Positions 7,220-15,079 of a DNA stretch of 31,726 nt are shown piece by piece. This stretch comes from JAFGED01 sp964551295 (lineage in GTDB: Bacteria > Chloroflexota > Anaerolineae > B4-G1), in NCBI GenBank assembly GCA_964551295.1, contig CAZKDJ010000026.1:1-31726 (forward strand), given 5' to 3'. The notes beneath the pieces are model-generated. The model saw nothing but the letters and a program-made list of their open reading frames with translations, was not told where the DNA came from and did no database searches. How positions within the stretch are numbered: the stretch's first letter is position 1; each line of letters starts with the position of its first letter. The position numbers and the translations under genes are program-made.

Positions 7220-8764
7220 CTACGGCGTCGTCTCCCAGGTGACGAACGAGAGCACGATGTCCTCGTCAGCCTGGATCTCGTCCACGCGGATGCCGGCCAG
7301 GTTTCCCTCGGTCGTGTTATAGCACAGGAGGGTACCCACTGTTAAGGTGGGCACCGAGACGCCGCCGGTGGCACTCTTGGCCATCGATTCACAAAACGTA
7401 TGGGAGGGCACGCTGGGTCCCACCGCCCCGGCAACGCCGAACGACATGCCATTCACCGCGCGGAGAAATAGGGTCCCCCCGGGTTTCTGCCACATCAAGT
7501 CCGAGCCACCGCTGAGCGCCTCCACCGTGCCGGTATCCAGGTCCAGGCCGTTGCCCAACAGCATAGTCACGGACCCCTGCGCCACGATCGGCGGCGGACA
7601 GGGCGGGCCGACGTATTGCACCGCGTTGGATGGATCGGACCACACGGAGCCCCTGTAGGCCACGACGGTGAGATCGACCGTCTTGTCACACCAGACACCG
7701 GCATAGTCAGAATACATGAAACCCCAGCCAGTTGTATCCCCCCCCACCAGTGTGTGATGAATTGCGCCGTCGGCCAGCACGTGGAAACCCTGCTCGTCGC
7801 TGGCATTGTCCGTCCAGATGAGACTGACATAGCCACTCGTGGACGTCGACATCGTCAAATTGGTCGGCGCACCCGGCGGCGCCTCGGTAGACGTCGGTTC
7901 GGGAGTTGCGGTTACTTCAGGGGTCAGTGTAGGGGTAGACGTGCTGGTCGGCACAGGCGTGTCGGTGACGGGCGAAGGCACGACGATGCTAACCCAGACG
8001 GTGCTGCCAAACACCGTCCCGTCGCCCGACTGCATGCGCCAGTTTCCCTTGTAGGTACCCGGCGTCCCAGGCGCGACCATCGGCGCCGAGACGTCAACCG
8101 TAGCGCCGGCGCTGGTAGCGGGGACGGATACCATGGTCGGCGCTCCCATCTGGCTGCCTCCCACGAACACGAGATTGAAACCGGTCCAATCGCAGGTGCC
8201 CGAGTTGAGGATACGCCACGTCTTGATAAAGCTGACGCCGGGCTGAAGCACGCTGCCATCGGGCAGGGTCAAATCGGCGACGTAGGAAGCGTTGAGTGTG
8301 CAGCCTGCCTCTCCCGTCACGTCGGGCATGGGTGTCGAGGTGGGAGGGAAAGCCGTAGACTCAACTCCGGCTGCGCGCTCGACGATGTGCAGGGTGATGG
8401 AAGCAGGTGGAGAAGGCTGGTTCTCAACGTTGTAGGCGATCACATGGACGACGACGTCACCTGGGGCTTCTGGAAACCAAGGTTGCGCGATGGCAAAATT
8501 CGTGGGCGTGCCCTCAGCCGGCGGATCGGTGCGAACGACGAGGGAGTTGACGACCAGGTCAACACGGGCGATGCCCCTTGCGTCAGAAGCCGTTGATTGG
8601 ATAAGCACCTGTTCACCGACAGTGACATTGGCCCCATCGCCCGGGAAGACGATGCTGACCGTTGGACCTTCCGCCGTAGGCGTGGGTGGATTACAGGCTA
8701 GGATGGGGAGCAGCAGCAAAATCCCAAAAAGCACCAGCTTTAGAATAGACTTGTTTCTATACAT
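7220..8764 (-). CDS. Surface lipoprotein with NBR1-like Ig and FN3-like domains
   Basis: A 514-residue exported lipoprotein. The signal peptide ends in the lipobox LPILAC with Cys24 as the lipidation site. An Ig-like domain follows (VSIVFPGDGANVTVGE, about residues 34-128). Next is an NBR1-type Ig-like domain (about 155-265) with the typical CTLNASYV, FIKTWRILNSGTCDW and GTYKGNWRM. A Thr/Pro linker (TPVPTSTSTPTLTPE) leads to an FN3-like domain (PTNLTMS, VSLIWTDNASDEQGFHV) and a C-terminal beta-rich module with paired Cys that I do not recognise. No catalytic site is seen, so binding or scaffolding at the cell surface is inferred. It has its own promoter and an excellent AAAGGAGGT ribosome site (8770-8778). 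The same NBR1-like domain recurs in the large protein at 22700-26624. Confidence 0.88.
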   Translation of the reverse strand: MYRNKSILKLVLFGILLLLPILACNPPTPTAEGPTVSIVFPGDGANVTVGEQVLIQSTASDARGIARVDLVVNSLVVRTDPPAEGTPTNFAIAQPWFPEAPGDVVVHVIAYNVENQPSPPASITLHIVERAAGVESTAFPPTSTPMPDVTGEAGCTLNASYVADLTLPDGSVLQPGVSFIKTWRILNSGTCDWTGFNLVFVGGSQMGAPTMVSVPATSAGATVDVSAPMVAPGTPGTYKGNWRMQSGDGTVFGSTVWVSIVVPSPVTDTPVPTSTSTPTLTPEVTATPEPTSTEAPPGAPTNLTMSTSTSGYVSLIWTDNASDEQGFHVLADGAIHHTLVGGDTTGWGFMYSDYAGVWCDKTVDLTVVAYRGSVWSDPSNAVQYVGPPCPPPIVAQGSVTMLLGNGLDLDTGTVEALSGGSDLMWQKPGGTLFLRAVNGMSFGVAGAVGPSVPSHTFCESMAKSATGGVSVPTLTVGTLLCYNTTEGNLAGIRVDEIQADEDIVLSFVTWETTP

Positions 8765-8793
8765 GTGGTACCTCCTTTACGGGGAACGCCCTC

Positions 8794-8822
8794 ATTATAG
8801 CGTTTCACCGCCCCAAGGGCAA
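8794..8822 (-). promoter_or_regulatory. Promoter of the NBR1/FN3 lipoprotein gene
   Basis: On the minus strand, TTGCCC (8822-8817), 17 bases, then TATAAT (8799-8794). The start point near 8787 leaves a short leader with an AAAGGAGGT ribosome site before the ATG at 8764. Confidence 0.75.
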
Positions 8823-8827
8823 GATTC

Positions 8828-8855
8828 TTGACGATTTGCGTGCTTGAGGTATAAT
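8828..8855 (+). promoter_or_regulatory. Promoter of tRNA-Asn
   Basis: TTGACG at 8828-8833, a 16-base spacer and TATAAT at 8850-8855. The predicted start near 8862 is about 8 bases before the mature tRNA 5' end. It lies back to back with the lipoprotein promoter. Confidence 0.78.
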
Positions 8856-8869
8856 ATCGCCCGCAATGT

Positions 8870-8942
8870 TCCTCGGTAGCTCAATTGGTAGAGCGGCCGG
8901 CTGTTAACCGGTTGGTTGTAGGTTCGAGTCCTACCCGAGGAG
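8870..8942 (+). tRNA. tRNA-Asn (GTT)
   Basis: A complete 73-base cloverleaf. The acceptor arms TCCTCGG and CCGAGGA pair fully, with G as discriminator. The anticodon arm CCGGCTGTTAACCGG places GTT in the loop, and the T arm contains GGTTCGAGTCC. The 3' CCA is not encoded. It has its own promoter and terminator, so it is a single-gene transcription unit. Confidence 0.97.
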
Positions 8943-8956
8943 CCTGGTTGCAAACA

Positions 8957-8985
8957 GGGGAAGCGCTGCTTCCCCATTTTGTTTT
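8957..8985 (+). terminator. Rho-independent terminator of tRNA-Asn
   Basis: Perfect 8-bp stem GGGGAAGC (8957-8964) and GCTTCCCC (8968-8975) around a GCT loop, followed by ATTTTGTTTT. It ends 11 bases before the next ATG, so the glycosidase-like gene needs read-through or another promoter. Confidence 0.9.
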
Positions 8986-8996
8986 CACGTACAACG

Positions 8997-10133
8997 ATGA
9001 CCCGTATCTGGCAACGTGTGCTTCCTATACTGCCTCGCATCCTGCGCCGCATCCGCCCCGCCTATCTCATCAGACTGGTGCTGGCGCTCGTTGCCCTGCG
9101 GCCCATCGACCCGCCCCGCGTCTTGGTCGTCCTCGACCCACCCCAAGAGGTAATCACCGCAAACTCCCTCGTCGGCGTACACACCCGCCTCACCGACGAA
9201 GTGGAGGAGTGGAAGATCCAGCGCACGCTGCGCATGGTGCGGCAGATGGGATCGCCCTGGATCGTCGAGTTCTTCCCCTGGCCCTACATCGAGCCTGCCA
9301 AAGGCGCTTACAACTGGGAGCACGCCGACGCGGTGATCGCGCACGCCGAAAACCAGGACCTGACCGTCATCGCGCGGCTGGGTTGGGTGCCGGGATGGGC
9401 GCGCGGGGAAGAGACCACCTTCACCCATCTGGACGCAGCGCATTACGACGACTTTGCCGACTTTGTGGTCGCTTTTGCCGCCAGGTACAAGGGCCGCGTA
9501 GATCACATCATCATCTGGAACGAGCCCAACCTCAGCTTCGAATGGGGCTACCGGCTGGTCGACCCCGAAGGGTACGTCGAGGTGCTCAAGACGGTCTATC
9601 CCCGTGCCCACGCAGCAAACCCGGACGTGATCGTGCTGGCCGGGGCGCTGGCCCCCACGCTGGAGTCGAAGGGCAGCTCCGCCGGGCTGAACGATCTACT
9701 TTACCTGGAGCGGATGTACGTAGCAGGCACTGCGCCTTACTTTGACGGGCTCGCCGCCCATGTCTACGGCCTCACGCAACCGCCGGAGGCATTCCCTGCT
9801 CCCGACACGCTCAACTTTCGCCGCGTCGAACTGCTGCGCGAGGTCATGGTCGCACACGGCGACGAGGATAAGCCGATCTATGTGACCGAGGCAGGTTGGA
9901 ACGACCACCCGCGTTGGGCACACGCCGTCCGCCCGGCGCAGCGCATCACGTACACCCTCGGCGCCTACGAGTGGGCCCGCCGGCATTGGCACTGGTGCCA
10001 GTGCGTGGCTATGTGGGCCTTTCGCTATCCCAGCCCGACGTACAACTATCAGGATCACTACGAGTTCGTGACGGCGGATTTCGAGCCGCGGGTGATCTAC
10101 CTGGAAGTGCAAGCATACACACACGGAGAGTGA
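8997..10133 (+). CDS. TIM-barrel glycosidase-like protein (clan GH-A type)
   Basis: A 378-residue protein of the cellulase/GH39-like superfamily of retaining beta-glycosidases. The predicted acid/base is Glu176 in IIIWNEPNLSFEWG, at the end of strand 4. The predicted nucleophile is Glu298 in IYVTEAGWNDHP. The N-terminal ~50 residues are basic with a weak hydrophobic stretch (YLIRLVLALVAL), perhaps a poor signal anchor. The ATG at 8997 is chosen because the upstream TTG (8979) lies inside the tRNA terminator. No clear ribosome site or promoter is seen, and it may rely on read-through from tRNA-Asn. It resembles the three clustered proteins at 22700-29311. The substrate cannot be deduced. Confidence 0.86.
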   Translation: MTRIWQRVLPILPRILRRIRPAYLIRLVLALVALRPIDPPRVLVVLDPPQEVITANSLVGVHTRLTDEVEEWKIQRTLRMVRQMGSPWIVEFFPWPYIEPAKGAYNWEHADAVIAHAENQDLTVIARLGWVPGWARGEETTFTHLDAAHYDDFADFVVAFAARYKGRVDHIIIWNEPNLSFEWGYRLVDPEGYVEVLKTVYPRAHAANPDVIVLAGALAPTLESKGSSAGLNDLLYLERMYVAGTAPYFDGLAAHVYGLTQPPEAFPAPDTLNFRRVELLREVMVAHGDEDKPIYVTEAGWNDHPRWAHAVRPAQRITYTLGAYEWARRHWHWCQCVAMWAFRYPSPTYNYQDHYEFVTADFEPRVIYLEVQAYTHGE

Positions 10134-10162
10134 TTGTGTCCCCGATTCGAACGTGATACAAT
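10134..10162 (+). promoter_or_regulatory. Promoter of the DUF362 operon
   Basis: TTGTGT at 10134-10139, 17 bases, TACAAT at 10157-10162 preceded by GA. It begins right at the stop of the upstream glycosidase-like gene and leaves a leader of about 95 bases before the ATG at 10265. No clear riboswitch fold is seen in that leader. Confidence 0.62.
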
Positions 10163-10264
10163 GAATGACACGCAACGGCTCACCACAAGTTGGGTAAGAA
10201 ACACTCATCTAAAATAGTCAAAGAGTCAAGAGATTTCTGAACCCAATTATGGAGTGAGACAAAA

Positions 10265-11461
10265 ATGACATCCAAAAGAGATCGTTCGAGAGAAAAGCAT
10301 ACCAACGCGGCCAAGGGCCTCTCCCGCCGCACCTTCCTCAAGTGGAGCGCGGGCGGGCTGGTTGCTCTTGCCGGTGGCGCGCTAGCCGGATGCGGCCCGG
10401 TCGCCTCCGAGCCTGCCCCCACGTACGAACCCGTTCCAACTACAGAGCCCCAGCCCGCATCCACATCCCCGCCAACCTGGATGCCGACGCCTCTGCCCCC
10501 CACCTACACCCCCGTACCTCCCGCGCCTACCAATCCGCCGGAGTCAACCACCGAGTCGGTCCCCACACCCGACCGGACAGCGCTGATATCCCACTGGCCC
10601 GCGACCGCCACCAGCCGTGTCGTGCTCGTGCGCCACGGCGGTGTGTGGAATGGCGCAGAGCCCAACCCCGGCATCGTGCTCCAGATGCTGGATGCAGGCC
10701 TGAGCACGCTCGCGGACGTTCCCGAGGCGCTGGCCGTCTGGCGCACGCTCTTTGATCCCAGCGAACGGGTGTTGCTCAAGGTCAACTGCATCTCCCACGG
10801 CGGCCCCACCCAGCCCGCCGTGGCCTACGCCATAGCCCAGCGGTTGCAGGACGCCGGGCTAGCTGCCGAGAACGTGCTTATATTCGACCGCACCGACCGC
10901 GAGCTGGAATCCGCCGGATACACACTCAACGACGGGGGGCCAGGGGTGCAGTGCCGCGGCAAGCGCGGCACCGGCTCGGAGGCAGCGTTGAGCCAGGCCA
11001 CCGTCCGCTTCTACCAAGAGCTTGACGCCTGCGATGCCATCGTCAACATCCCCACCCCCAAGCAACACGGAACGGCGGGCATCAGCGTGGCGATGAAGAA
11101 CCACTACGGCTCGATAGACCAGCCCGGCGCGCTGCACGGCGGCCGGTGCGACCCAGGCGTAGCCGAGCTCAACGCCCAGCCCACCATCCGCGACAAGACG
11201 CGCCTCGTCATCGGCGCGGCGCTCAACGTCAGTCCCGGCAACTGGAACCAGCCGACGCGCGAGGATGCGCTGCTGCTCTCTTTCGACCCGGTGGCCTTGG
11301 ACACTGTCGCGCGCGACATCCTGGTGCGCCACCGACAGGAAAAGGGGATGGGCGTCAACTCGCTCATCGAAGGCGCGCCCCAATTGAACACCGCCCAAGC
11401 GCTGAAACTGGGCACAACCGATACCAAATTGATTGACTTGCAGGAGGTCGTTCTGGGATAG
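10265..11461 (+). CDS. DUF362 domain lipoprotein with Tat-type signal
   Basis: A 398-residue exported protein. The signal has SRRTFLKWSAGG (residues 20-31) and a lipobox LAGC with Cys43, so it is probably folded in the cytoplasm, exported by Tat and lipid-anchored. A Pro/Thr-rich linker (about 48-100) precedes the DUF362 domain (about 110-390), with VVLVRHGGVWNG, VLLKVNCIS, DAIVNIPTPKQHG, MKNHYGSID and LLSFDPVALDTVARDIL. DUF362 proteins are sometimes fused to ferredoxin domains, but no Cys cluster is present here. Molecular function is unknown. The ATG at 10265 follows GGAGTGAG. It leads a four-gene unit and ends 10 bases before the next start. Confidence 0.87.
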   Translation: MTSKRDRSREKHTNAAKGLSRRTFLKWSAGGLVALAGGALAGCGPVASEPAPTYEPVPTTEPQPASTSPPTWMPTPLPPTYTPVPPAPTNPPESTTESVPTPDRTALISHWPATATSRVVLVRHGGVWNGAEPNPGIVLQMLDAGLSTLADVPEALAVWRTLFDPSERVLLKVNCISHGGPTQPAVAYAIAQRLQDAGLAAENVLIFDRTDRELESAGYTLNDGGPGVQCRGKRGTGSEAALSQATVRFYQELDACDAIVNIPTPKQHGTAGISVAMKNHYGSIDQPGALHGGRCDPGVAELNAQPTIRDKTRLVIGAALNVSPGNWNQPTREDALLLSFDPVALDTVARDILVRHRQEKGMGVNSLIEGAPQLNTAQALKLGTTDTKLIDLQEVVLG

Positions 11462-11471
11462 GGAAACTTTG

Positions 11472-12578
11472 ATGCTTCGTAGTCTGTGGTTCTGGATCGT
11501 CATCATATTGATCGCAACCGGCGCTGCCGTGACAGCAGCGCTGGGCGCGCTGCATTGGCTGGCGCTATTCCTGGCGGCACTCGTCTTGACGGCCGCCGTC
11601 ACTCTGCTCGCCGCCGCATACGCCATCGGGCGCGCCGAGCCGCTGCAGATACCGCGCCTGCGTGCGCTGCCCAACTCGGAGCGCCTGCCCGTCATCTATG
11701 ATTGCGACGTCACGATGGGACATCCGTTTCGAGAGGTGGGCGACGGACTGGTGCTGCTGTACCTCTTGGGCGAGCCGCGCGTGAACCTGCTGAGCGTCAC
11801 GACCACCTACGGAAATGGCCCAGTCGAGATGACCACCCGCGCAGCCCTCAGGCTGTTGAACTCTGTAGAACATGGTGACATTCCCGTGCTGCGCGGCGCA
11901 ACTGGCCCCGAGGATGCCGCGGAGGCAAACACAGCCGCACACCACCTGCGCGATGCGGTCAACAGGCGGCCTGGTGAGATCATCCTCATCGCCACCGGCA
12001 GCATGACCAACCTCAAGCACGCAGCCATCCTCGACCCCGAGTTCTTTACCAAACTGCGCGGGCTGTACCTGATGGGCGGCGTGACCCAACCGCTGATCTG
12101 GAACGGTCGGCGGCTGGTGGAGCTCAACTTTGCTCTCGATCCACAGGCGGCCTACCAGGCCATCCACGCCGATTGTCCCACCACCATCGCTCCGGGCCAA
12201 TCCGGCCTGAGCGCCGTCTTTCGTGGTCCGCAGCTCGCCGCGCTGCAAGCCCTAAAAGACCCCGTCTCGCGCCTCATATCCCGCCGGGTCCGCTCATGGT
12301 TCGCCCTGATGCGCACCTACTTCCAGGATGGCGGCTTTGCCCTGTGGGACTCGGCTATCGCCCTGATGCTCACTCAGCCAGGATTATTTGAATACGAACG
12401 CGGGCACGTGATTTCGGATCGCGATGATTTGCGCGCCGGTCGCCTGGTGACAACTCCCAATAAACGGGGACCTGTGCGCATCGTGCATCGCGTCTTGGAC
12501 TATGATCGCTTTATCAACACCCATTTCGCCGCCTGGCATCATCTTGGGCAGCAGTTAGAAGCAAGGAGAAATCCATGA
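11472..12578 (+). CDS. Membrane-anchored nucleoside hydrolase-like protein
   Basis: A 368-residue member of the inosine-uridine nucleoside N-ribohydrolase fold, which cleaves the N-glycosidic bond of nucleosides. Two predicted membrane helices come first (residues about 5-25 and 27-52), which is unusual for this normally soluble family. The domain has IYDCDVTMGHPFREVGDG, LSVTTTYGN, EIILIATGSMTNL, GLYLMGGV and a late WDSAIALML that could give the last metal-binding Asp. The calcium motif is atypical: Asp77 and Asp79 are present, but the usual adjacent Asp pair is represented by Gly90-Asp91 after an insertion. Catalysis is therefore uncertain. The ATG at 11472 is preferred over an upstream codon within the previous gene. 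The stop overlaps the next start as ATGA. Confidence 0.82.
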   Translation: MLRSLWFWIVIILIATGAAVTAALGALHWLALFLAALVLTAAVTLLAAAYAIGRAEPLQIPRLRALPNSERLPVIYDCDVTMGHPFREVGDGLVLLYLLGEPRVNLLSVTTTYGNGPVEMTTRAALRLLNSVEHGDIPVLRGATGPEDAAEANTAAHHLRDAVNRRPGEIILIATGSMTNLKHAAILDPEFFTKLRGLYLMGGVTQPLIWNGRRLVELNFALDPQAAYQAIHADCPTTIAPGQSGLSAVFRGPQLAALQALKDPVSRLISRRVRSWFALMRTYFQDGGFALWDSAIALMLTQPGLFEYERGHVISDRDDLRAGRLVTTPNKRGPVRIVHRVLDYDRFINTHFAAWHHLGQQLEARRNP

Positions 12579-13201
12579 CCACTCGCATCTTACTCATCCG
12601 CCACGGCCAGACGGCCTGGAACCGGGAGGCCCGCTTCCGCGGCCAGTCCGACGTGCCGCTGGAATCACTCGGCCTGAGGCAGGCGGAGGCGACGGCGCGC
12701 TATGTCGCCGCCCGCTGGCCAGCGACCGCCGTCTATGCCAGCCCGCTGGACCGCACGATGAAGACGGCCGAGGCCATCGCCCAGGCGCAAGGAGTGACCG
12801 CCCAGCCGCTGGATGGACTGATCGACATCAACTTTGGCCAGTTCCAAGGGCTCCTGGCAACAGAAGCCAAACAACGCCACCCCGAGCTCTTTCACGCCTG
12901 GATGAAAGCCCCGCACACGGTCCACTTCCCCGGCGGAGAGAGCCTGGACGTCGTGCGTGGACGGATTACCGCCGCACTAGACGATGTCGTCGCCCGCCAC
13001 CCAGACCAGACCGTCGCGTTGGTCTCCCACACCGTGGTCAACCGCGTGTTGCTGTGCGTGGTGCTGGGTTGGGGCAACGATCGCTTCTGGCGCATGCACC
13101 AAGAGACCTGCGCGGTGAACGTCTTTGACGTAGAAGGTGATGGCGCTTTCACCATCGTCCAGCTGAATGACACAGGCCATTTGCAGGGTCTCCAGGAGTA
13201 G
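12575..13201 (+). CDS. Histidine phosphatase family protein
   Basis: A 208-residue cytoplasmic phosphatase of the phosphoglycerate-mutase-like superfamily. The N-terminal LIRHGQTAWN supplies the phosphorylated His10, RFRGQSDVPL and ASPLDRTMKTAEAIA are family motifs, and LVSHTVVNRVLL supplies the second catalytic His. FPGGESLDVVRGRI is also typical. The length suits the small-molecule phosphatases of the CobC/GpmB type, but no cobalamin gene is nearby, so the substrate is open. The start overlaps the nucleoside hydrolase stop (ATGA), and an AAGGAGA site precedes it. Working with the nucleoside hydrolase in nucleotide turnover is a possible but unproven reading. Confidence 0.9.
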   Translation: MTTRILLIRHGQTAWNREARFRGQSDVPLESLGLRQAEATARYVAARWPATAVYASPLDRTMKTAEAIAQAQGVTAQPLDGLIDINFGQFQGLLATEAKQRHPELFHAWMKAPHTVHFPGGESLDVVRGRITAALDDVVARHPDQTVALVSHTVVNRVLLCVVLGWGNDRFWRMHQETCAVNVFDVEGDGAFTIVQLNDTGHLQGLQE

Positions 13202-13204
13202 CCA

Positions 13205-13780
13205 ATGCCACACCGAGACCTGTTACGCCAACTGTCCAAAGACGAACTAATCGACCTGCTGGAGGACGCGGCCAAGAACTGGCTGGCTCACGACGGGCTG
13301 TGGTTCCTGGCGGCCGAAGAAAAGTTCGACATGGAAACCGCCATCGAACTGGACCGACGCGCCTGGGAGCAGTTCACCGTCGTCGAGGCCAGGCGCATCA
13401 TGCACCGACTGGAACTCGAGCCCGGCGGCGGCATCCCTGCGCTAAAGCAGGCGTTGCAGCTCCGCCTTTACGCCTACATCAACGTGCAGGAGATTCTCGA
13501 CGTAGACGAGCGCACGGTCATCTTTCGCATGAACAAGTGTCGCGTGCAGACCGCGCGCCAGCGCAAAGGGCTGCCCGACTTTCCCTGCAAGCCGGTAGGA
13601 ATGGTGGAATACGCCAACTTTGCCCACACCATTGATCCGCGCCTGTGTACTCGCTGCATCGCTTGCCCGCCCGACGACCACCCCGAAGCGTATTGGTGTG
13701 CGTGGGAATTTACGCTGACGGACGCAGAGGAGGAATGTGATTCACCGCCGCATCGTGGCCGCGAGCCGCAGGGGCTTTAG
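13205..13780 (+). CDS. Cysteine-rich protein resembling DUF6125
   Basis: A 191-residue protein with a helical N-terminal half (LLRQLSKDELIDLLEDAAKN, LAAEEKFDMETAIELDRRAWE) and a Cys-rich C-terminal half: KCRVQTARQRKGL, DFPCKPVG, LCTRCIACPPDD and WCAWEF. This pattern recalls the DUF6125 family, called from memory with moderate confidence. The six clustered Cys suggest metal or Fe-S binding, which is inference. AGGAG at 13195-13199 precedes the ATG, and the gene begins 3 bases after the phosphatase stop. Its last 39 bases overlap the 3' end of the convergent HAD gene, and the terminal residues (SPPHRGREPQGL) look less conserved than the rest. Confidence 0.7.
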   Translation: MPHRDLLRQLSKDELIDLLEDAAKNWLAHDGLWFLAAEEKFDMETAIELDRRAWEQFTVVEARRIMHRLELEPGGGIPALKQALQLRLYAYINVQEILDVDERTVIFRMNKCRVQTARQRKGLPDFPCKPVGMVEYANFAHTIDPRLCTRCIACPPDDHPEAYWCAWEFTLTDAEEECDSPPHRGREPQGL

Positions 13781-14212
13781 CAGCAGGTCCAGCGCGGCGT
13801 TGACGTGAGGTATGACGAGGTCCGCTGCCTCGAGTGTCTCCACCGCCAGCCCCTCCTCGCCTAACACGGCGATAGCCAACCTTGCCTCACGCAGCATTCC
13901 GGCATCATTGGCGCCGTTGCCCACGGCACACACCCCCTCGCTTCCCAGCTCCACCACAAAGGTCGCCTTCTGTGCGACCTCGTTCTCGGGCGAGATTCGG
14001 GCAGCCTCCATCCCAAGCTGGGCGTCGATGGCCGCCTGCCGCCCACGCGTGTCGGCCGTGAGCAGATGGACCCCAATCGAGCCTCGCAGTTCGGCCAATC
14101 GTTCGGCCACTCCCTCGATTAGCCGCCCATCCATCGCGACCGTGCCGTTGACATCCAGCACGATGTGCTCCAAAAGATACACGCCCCGCCCCGGCATTTT
14201 GATCTCGATCAC
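13742..14212 (-). CDS. Small HAD-family protein, soluble P-type-ATPase-like
   Basis: A 156-residue cytoplasmic protein of the haloacid dehalogenase superfamily that resembles the stand-alone phosphorylation domain of P-type ATPases. Motif I is VLDVNGTVAMDG with Asp20 as the expected nucleophile. Motif II is in HLLTADTRGR, and motif IV is VGNGANDAGMLREA. There is no cap domain and no membrane helix. Asn replaces the second Asp of the usual phosphatase DxD, as P-type ATPases also lack that Asp, so phosphatase activity may be weak or absent. The GTG at 14212 overlaps the lgt stop (GTGA) and follows a GGGAGG site, which makes it preferable to the far upstream ATG. Substrate is unknown. Confidence 0.8.
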   Translation of the reverse strand: MIEIKMPGRGVYLLEHIVLDVNGTVAMDGRLIEGVAERLAELRGSIGVHLLTADTRGRQAAIDAQLGMEAARISPENEVAQKATFVVELGSEGVCAVGNGANDAGMLREARLAIAVLGEEGLAVETLEAADLVIPHVNAALDLLLKPLRLAATMRR

Positions 14213-14982
14213 CACGCCACCTCCCTGCCCCTCAGCAGACCCACCACAAGTATCACAGCCCCGATGGCGACAAGCGCCAAATCGACCATCTGGTCGAGCC
14301 GCCAGCCTGCTACAACTGGCACCACGTCCGCACGCAGAAATCCCAAGCCGAGCGAACCGACACAATAGAGAGCCAGCCAGAGAGGGAACAAGAATCCCTC
14401 GAACCGCACGCTTCGCTCAGCGAAAACGACTGCACCCAACACAGCAGCCGTCCATACCGCTCCTATAAGCTGCACCGCCACGCGCGGCGCCCAGATGCCA
14501 TAGATATCCGGCAGCTCCAGACTCAACGCCCACAGCAGGCCCTGCCCGGGGTACGTCTCGATCCCGTAGGCGCACCGGTCCAGAAAGCACCCCAGCCAAG
14601 CGCAGATGGCGAAAAAGGCCGCACCGGGGATCAACGCGTCCAGCCAGGGCCAGGGCGACGCGCGCCGAACGGCGGCATAGATCAACACGGCAGCCAGCCC
14701 TCCAATGAGGCCGCCGTGCCAAAAGTGCCCCCCACCCCACAGGTCGAACGCCTGACCGAGATGGTTACTATAGTAAGCCCAGTTGAGAGCAACATGTGCC
14801 ACGCGCGCGCCGAGCAGCCCACCCAGCGCAGCAACCAGCGCAACGTCCAGCGCACGCGCCGCGTCGAGCTCTCGACGCCGCGCCACCAGATAGACGATCG
14901 CCGCGCCTCCAATCAGTCCCAGGCCGAGCAAGGCGCTGTAGCTGGCAACCCTCAAAGGTCCAATACGCAACAGCGGATACAC
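14209..14982 (-). CDS. lgt: Prolipoprotein diacylglyceryl transferase family protein
   Basis: Integral membrane enzyme that adds diacylglycerol to the lipobox Cys of prolipoproteins. At least six hydrophobic segments are visible. The family signatures are PLLRIGPLRVASYSALLGLG at the N-terminus, GGLLGARVAHVALNW, and FWHGGLIGGLAAV, with a conserved Arg and Gly cluster near FAICAWLGCFLDRCAYG. The product is about 257 residues. The GTG at 14982 is chosen because GGGGGTG precedes it and because a promoter predicted at 15003-15030 would start transcription near 14996, downstream of the ATG at 15021. Two lipoproteins in this window are possible clients. Its stop overlaps the start of the HAD gene. 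Confidence 0.87.
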   Translation of the reverse strand: MYPLLRIGPLRVASYSALLGLGLIGGAAIVYLVARRRELDAARALDVALVAALGGLLGARVAHVALNWAYYSNHLGQAFDLWGGGHFWHGGLIGGLAAVLIYAAVRRASPWPWLDALIPGAAFFAICAWLGCFLDRCAYGIETYPGQGLLWALSLELPDIYGIWAPRVAVQLIGAVWTAAVLGAVVFAERSVRFEGFLFPLWLALYCVGSLGLGFLRADVVPVVAGWRLDQMVDLALVAIGAVILVVGLLRGREVAW

Positions 14983-15002
14983 GTAACACCCCCAACAGAG
15001 GC

Positions 15003-15030
15003 AGTATAGCACGGTCGCCATACAGCACAA
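15003..15030 (-). promoter_or_regulatory. Probable promoter of lgt
   Basis: On the minus strand, TTGTGC (15030-15025), 16 bases, TATACT (15008-15003). The -35 box begins directly after the terminator stem of the ribosomal protein operon, which argues that lgt is a separate unit. Confidence 0.55.
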
Positions 15031-15050
15031 AGCCGCCTGCGAGAGGCGGC
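15025..15050 (-). terminator. Terminator after rplL
   Basis: On the minus strand, a 7-bp GC-rich stem GCCGCCT (15050-15044) and AGGCGGC (15038-15032) around five bases, followed by TTTGTG. The U tract is weak, but the position 29 bases after the rplL stop and the strong stem support termination of the rplJ-rplL transcript. Confidence 0.7.
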
Positions 15051-15079
15051 CTGTGTGTGTATCGTGTCGAAAGAATCGA

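Noticed and set aside
8979..8996. Upstream TTG start for the first glycosidase-like gene
   Set aside because: The codon lies in the U tract of the tRNA-Asn terminator; the ATG at 8997 is more plausible.
14983..15030. Upstream starts for lgt (TTG 15030, ATG 15021)
   Set aside because: They lack a ribosome site and lie upstream of the predicted transcription start; the encoded Cys-rich N-terminus is not typical of Lgt.
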